DNA of 23,896 bases from CAZPBO01 sp964584815 (lineage in GTDB: Bacteria; Planctomycetota; SKW154). The DNA is taken from NCBI GenBank assembly GCA_964584815.1, contig CAZPBO010000038.1, positions 1-23,896 of the forward strand. Direction: 5' to 3'. Below, one piece after another: positions 21,294 to 23,896 of this stretch (the stretch's first letter is position 1; each line of letters opens with the position of its first letter). A model generated the notes under the pieces. The model searched no databases. It was not told the DNA's origin and saw nothing but the letters and a program-made list of their open reading frames with translations. The position numbers were made by a program, and so were the translations under genes.

Positions 21294-22264
21294 ATCACCT
21301 CCAAAAGTTTCTCTCCTATTTGGACGGCATTGAGCGCCGCACCCTTCAGTAACTGGTCTCCAACAATCCACAAAGAGAGCGCCCGCTCAAGCGCCGCATC
21401 AGACCTTACCCGCCCCACAAGCACAGCATCTTTGCCTTCTGCGTCCATCGGAGTGGGATAGGGTTTGCGCAACTCAACACCTGAACTCTGCATTATCAGT
21501 TGTTCCGCCTCTTTCGGGTCTGGCTGGTCATCAAAACAGACAAATGCCACCACAGAATGCGCCCTCACAACAGGCACACGCACGCAGAAAGCCGACACCT
21601 TTATGTCCGTCTCATTCAGTATCTTGCGTGTCTCCTGCTCCAGTTTCAACTCTTCTTTGGTGTAGGAGCCTGCAAAATCACCGATATGCGGGAAGAGGTT
21701 GAAGGCAATAGAGCGGGGAAAGACACAAGGTTTGGGTTTTGAGCCTTTAAGGGCGGCGTCTGTATGAGAGAGGAGTTCTGAAATAGCGACGGCGCCTGCA
21801 CCGCTTGCCGCCTGATATGTTGCTGCGATAAGGCGCCGCATCCTCCAGCGCCTGTGCAACGGCGCCAACGCCACAAGCGTTATCGCCGTCGTGCAGTTGG
21901 GGTTGGCTACAAGCGGTGGGCGCACCTCATCACCGTTTATCTCCGGCACCACAAGCGGCACATCCGGCTGCATCCTATAAGCGCTTGAGTTGTCCACAAC
22001 AAAACAGCCTGCTTCAATTGCGCGTGGAACAAACCGCCGTGCTGTATCAGAACCAACACAACAGAAAACTATGTCGCAGACGCTAAAATCAAATCCTTCA
22101 GCATCCTGCACCTCCACCTCCCCACCGCCAAAAGGAAGTGTCTTTCCCGCGGAGCGTGACGAAGCAAGCGCAAACAACTCCCTAGCAGGGAACCTACGCC
22201 GCTCAAGCACCCCCATCAACTCCCGCCCAACTGCGCCTGTCGCGCCCAACACCGCCACCCTCAT
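21290..22264 (-). CDS. asd: Aspartate-semialdehyde dehydrogenase
   Basis: Asd reduces aspartyl phosphate to aspartate semialdehyde with NADPH, on the route to lysine/diaminopimelate, threonine and methionine. Visible features are the nucleotide loop GATGAVGRE (7-15), SSRSAGK, the catalytic cysteine C124 in NPNCTT, the ASGAGAVAISELL segment, and RVPVVRAHS with the active-site histidine. In that last motif an alanine replaces the usual glycine before the histidine. At 324 residues it is slightly short but complete. ATG 22264 overlaps the DUF192 stop (ATGA). No other lysine-pathway gene is adjacent. Confidence 0.96.
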   Translation of the reverse strand: MRVAVLGATGAVGRELMGVLERRRFPARELFALASSRSAGKTLPFGGGEVEVQDAEGFDFSVCDIVFCCVGSDTARRFVPRAIEAGCFVVDNSSAYRMQPDVPLVVPEINGDEVRPPLVANPNCTTAITLVALAPLHRRWRMRRLIAATYQAASGAGAVAISELLSHTDAALKGSKPKPCVFPRSIAFNLFPHIGDFAGSYTKEELKLEQETRKILNETDIKVSAFCVRVPVVRAHSVVAFVCFDDQPDPKEAEQLIMQSSGVELRKPYPTPMDAEGKDAVLVGRVRSDAALERALSLWIVGDQLLKGAALNAVQIGEKLLEVI

Positions 22265-22722
22265 CTCTTCATCCCCAAAAAGCGATACAACGCCGCCAAA
22301 TTGCTTATCCTGTCCCCTATCCCTATGCCGTGCTTGCGAAACCAGCCACGGTTCACCTCCAGCACAAAACGAGCAGGACGCATTGAGGCTACAGCAGTCT
22401 CATCCAACGGCTCCATCTCCTCTATCTGAAATATCACCCCGTCTGAATCTATATATGCCAAAGAAAGAGGAATGTAGGTGTTCTTCATCCAGAAACGGCG
22501 GAAGTCTTCCTTATCGTAGACAAAAAGCATTCCCGCATCCTCGGGCAGTTTTTTTCGGAACATAAGCCCACGGGTATGCTGTTTCTCTGTGCGGGCTATC
22601 TCCACCCAGACGACCGCGCCCCGTATCTCAAGCGCAAACGGCTTGCCACCCTCTCCTCCTCTCTCCGCCGCGCTGCATCCAGCAAAAATCATCGCTGCCG
22701 CAACAAAAATAGCCCATCTCAC
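22261..22722 (-). CDS. DUF192-domain lipoprotein
   Basis: This 153-residue product has a signal sequence with lipobox FAGC (IFVAAAMIFAGCS), so it is likely a lipoprotein. The DUF192 (COG1430) domain follows, with typical segments VEIARTEKQHTRGLMFRKKLPEDAGMLFVY (written here as its start and end), FWMKNTYIPLSLAYID and VLEVNRGWFRKHGIGIGD. The biochemical role of DUF192 is not established. I chose GTG 22722 because GGAGG lies 6 bases upstream; an in-frame TTG at 22737 overlaps that site. It is first in the operon that continues through asd to the metalloprotease. Confidence 0.9.
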   Translation of the reverse strand: MRWAIFVAAAMIFAGCSAAERGGEGGKPFALEIRGAVVWVEIARTEKQHTRGLMFRKKLPEDAGMLFVYDKEDFRRFWMKNTYIPLSLAYIDSDGVIFQIEEMEPLDETAVASMRPARFVLEVNRGWFRKHGIGIGDRISNLAALYRFLGMKR

Positions 22723-22749
22723 CCATAACCTCCGCAAAACGCCTATCTC

Positions 22750-22778
22750 ATTATACCCGCTTACCCGTAAAGAACCAC
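22750..22778 (-). promoter_or_regulatory. Probable promoter of the DUF192-asd-HEAT-truA operon
   Basis: On the minus strand a perfect TATAAT lies at 22750-22755, 27 bases before the GTG at 22722. The sequence 17 bases upstream (22773-22778, GTGGTT) is a poor -35 and lies in the end of the radical SAM gene. Confidence 0.4.
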
Positions 22779-23507
22779 ATCAATACCACGCCGCCTTAAT
22801 GCCTCTTCTATCTTGCTCATCTCATCGCTTGCCGCAGGTCCTATACCCACCGCCTCCAGTTCCTCATCCAAGGTGTAGACCTGCACATACTTAGGCTTTA
22901 TACGCTCAAGCGCCGCAAGCCACGCTTCAAGCGCCTCACCCTTGTGACTCTCCACCCTGCCCCGCACCACAACGCTTTGAACAACGGGGCGCTCCTTAAG
23001 CGCCGCCAACGCATCAACTATCTCCTCAACCCTAACTTTCATCATCGGGCGATTGACACGGAGAAAGGTCGCCTGGTCAGCACAGTCAAGTTTGAGCATA
23101 GCAAGGTCAATGAATGGCAGCGCGGCGGCGACCGCGTCGCGTGAAAGCAGTGAGGAGTTGGAAAGCAGCGCCACAGGTGTGCCCGCGGCGTATCGGTCGC
23201 GGATGCGGCGAACCGCCGCCACCACCGCGTCAAACTCCGGATGAAGGGTCGGCTCACCGTTACCCGCAAAGGTGATGTAGTCCACATCCCCAACCCTCTT
23301 TAAGGCATTGGTGAGCGCACGCGCCACATCGTCAACACCCACAAAATCGCCCTCCATCCCCGTCGTCGGTCCGTAAAAACAGTAAACGCAGTTGAATGTG
23401 CAGACCTTCTGCCCCAAAGGAGAAAGATTTATGCCAAGACTCCTGCCCAGACGCTTGGAATTGATAGGACCATAAACTATGCCCTTCTGCAGCGGAATAT
23501 ATCCCAT
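22761..23507 (-). CDS. Radical SAM protein (COG0731-like)
   Basis: This 248-residue protein has the 4Fe-4S/S-adenosylmethionine motif C36-x3-C40-x2-C43 (CTFNCVYC). FAGNGEPTLHPEF (the GE motif that binds the SAM amino group) and LLSNSSLL follow. The N-terminal MGYIPLQKGIVYGPINSKRLG is typical of a COG0731 family distantly related to wyosine-type tRNA modification enzymes, though bacterial members have no established reaction. It is cytoplasmic. I chose ATG 23507, preceded by GGGGGG, because the reading upstream has no conserved character. It transcribes divergently from the gene at the right edge. Confidence 0.88.
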   Translation of the reverse strand: MGYIPLQKGIVYGPINSKRLGRSLGINLSPLGQKVCTFNCVYCFYGPTTGMEGDFVGVDDVARALTNALKRVGDVDYITFAGNGEPTLHPEFDAVVAAVRRIRDRYAAGTPVALLSNSSLLSRDAVAAALPFIDLAMLKLDCADQATFLRVNRPMMKVRVEEIVDALAALKERPVVQSVVVRGRVESHKGEALEAWLAALERIKPKYVQVYTLDEELEAVGIGPAASDEMSKIEEALRRRGIDVVLYG

Positions 23508-23582
23508 TACAGCCCCCCTTATAGCGCGTAACAATTTTGGCAAAAAGAGTGGCGGAAGTAAACCAAAGTGAGCGAAAATGGT

Positions 23583-23611
23583 TTTACAGAAGGGGCACAC
23601 CCATATAGAAT
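23583..23611 (+). promoter_or_regulatory. Possible promoter of the right-edge gene
   Basis: TTTACA (23583-23588), a 17-base spacer and TAGAAT (23606-23611), 29 bases upstream of the ATG at 23641. Confidence 0.4.
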
Positions 23612-23640
23612 TGTGAAAGTGGCTTGTTAGGAGTAGCAGG

Positions 23641-23896
23641 ATGCGTTGGAGCGCAGTTTTGTGTATTTTGGCTGCCTGTGGTCTCATTCTGGCGCAGGAG
23701 AAAGAACCGCAAAAACCACCTCAGAAAAAACAGCCGTCTCCCCCTAAGAAGGAGGTGAAAATCAGGGTGGTGTTGAAGGACACAACACGGATAGTGGGTG
23801 TTGTGGAGGCTGATAAGTTTGTGGTGGAGACGGCATATGGAGTGCTTGAGGTTCCGCCGAACGAGATGCGGCGTGTAGTGGTGGGGAAGAAAGCGG
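23641..23896 (+). CDS. Secreted protein with small beta domain, 3' truncated by window edge
   Basis: The visible 85 residues start with a signal peptide (MRWSAVLCILAACGLILAQ) and a lysine/proline-rich linker. A short beta unit then begins VKIRVVLKDTTRIVGVVEA and continues FVVETAYGVLEVPPNEMRRVVVG. This resembles the small strand-rich modules with 'yGxLEVPxxEIxxV' found in many planctomycete-type secreted proteins. The function is unknown. The ATG has AGGAG 7 bases upstream. The stop codon is beyond the window. Confidence 0.75.
   Translation, partial: MRWSAVLCILAACGLILAQEKEPQKPPQKKQPSPPKKEVKIRVVLKDTTRIVGVVEADKFVVETAYGVLEVPPNEMRRVVVGKKA

Noticed and set aside
20541..21461. Long plus-strand open frame of about 300 codons antisense to the HEAT gene
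   Set aside because: It is a shadow of the well-supported HEAT-repeat gene: no ribosome site, no recognisable domain, and a low-complexity His/Ser/Pro-rich composition.

Overview
The window is a gene-dense stretch of an uncultivated Gram-negative bacterium. Outer-membrane-type lipoprotein signals recur, and a 100-N scaffold gap suggests a draft or metagenomic assembly. The mix of SUMF1-fold lipoprotein, HEAT-repeat and TPR secreted proteins, a FecR/zinc-finger membrane protein, an ECF sigma with zinc-finger anti-sigma, orphan pseudopilins and MshEN-like/zinc-ribbon proteins recalls Planctomycetota or neighbouring PVC/candidate phyla. That placement is only an impression. Promoters look sigma70-like (TTGACA/TAAAAT, TTGGCG/TATAAT). 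No non-coding stretch exceeds about 150 bases.

Layout. (1) 77-3327, minus strand: a five-gene operon with its own promoter, encoding two paralogous MshEN-like/zinc-ribbon proteins, a SUMF1-domain lipoprotein interrupted by an artificial assembly gap, a TPR lipoprotein and a small unknown protein. (2) 3473-4111: an iron-sulfur-flavoprotein-like reductase and a convergent tRNA-Arg(CCG). (3) 4250-7212, plus strand: a type III-B CRISPR RAMP operon, cmr1-cmr4-cmr5-cmr6, with no cmr2/cas10, no cmr3, no cas6, no adaptation genes and no CRISPR array in the window. Its Cmr4 is short and has lost hallmark motifs. (4) 7181-10147: overlapping the end of cmr6 come an ECF sigma factor, a small membrane protein, a zinc-finger anti-sigma factor and two pseudopilin-like proteins, apparently co-transcribed with the cmr genes. 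(5) 10179-11619: an HD hydrolase and a convergent FecR-type protein. (6) 11728-15326: a secreted thioredoxin-fold/TPR protein coupled to mutS. (7) 15286-17659, minus: a polytopic membrane protein with a decayed spermidine-synthase-like domain, acylphosphatase and a small lipoprotein. (8) 17724-22722, minus: a tightly overlapping operon of DUF192 lipoprotein, asd, HEAT-repeat protein, truA, metallophosphoesterase and membrane-anchored metalloprotease. (9) 22761-23896: a radical SAM protein, and the start of a divergent secreted protein cut by the window edge.

The most interesting region is 4190-10147. A reduced type III-B backbone set without its Cas10 signalling/nuclease subunit or the Cmr3 crRNA-handle subunit is welded to an ECF sigma/anti-sigma/pseudopilin module. 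Either the missing subunits are encoded elsewhere, or this is a derived Cas10-less RAMP complex with another role. The sequence alone cannot decide.
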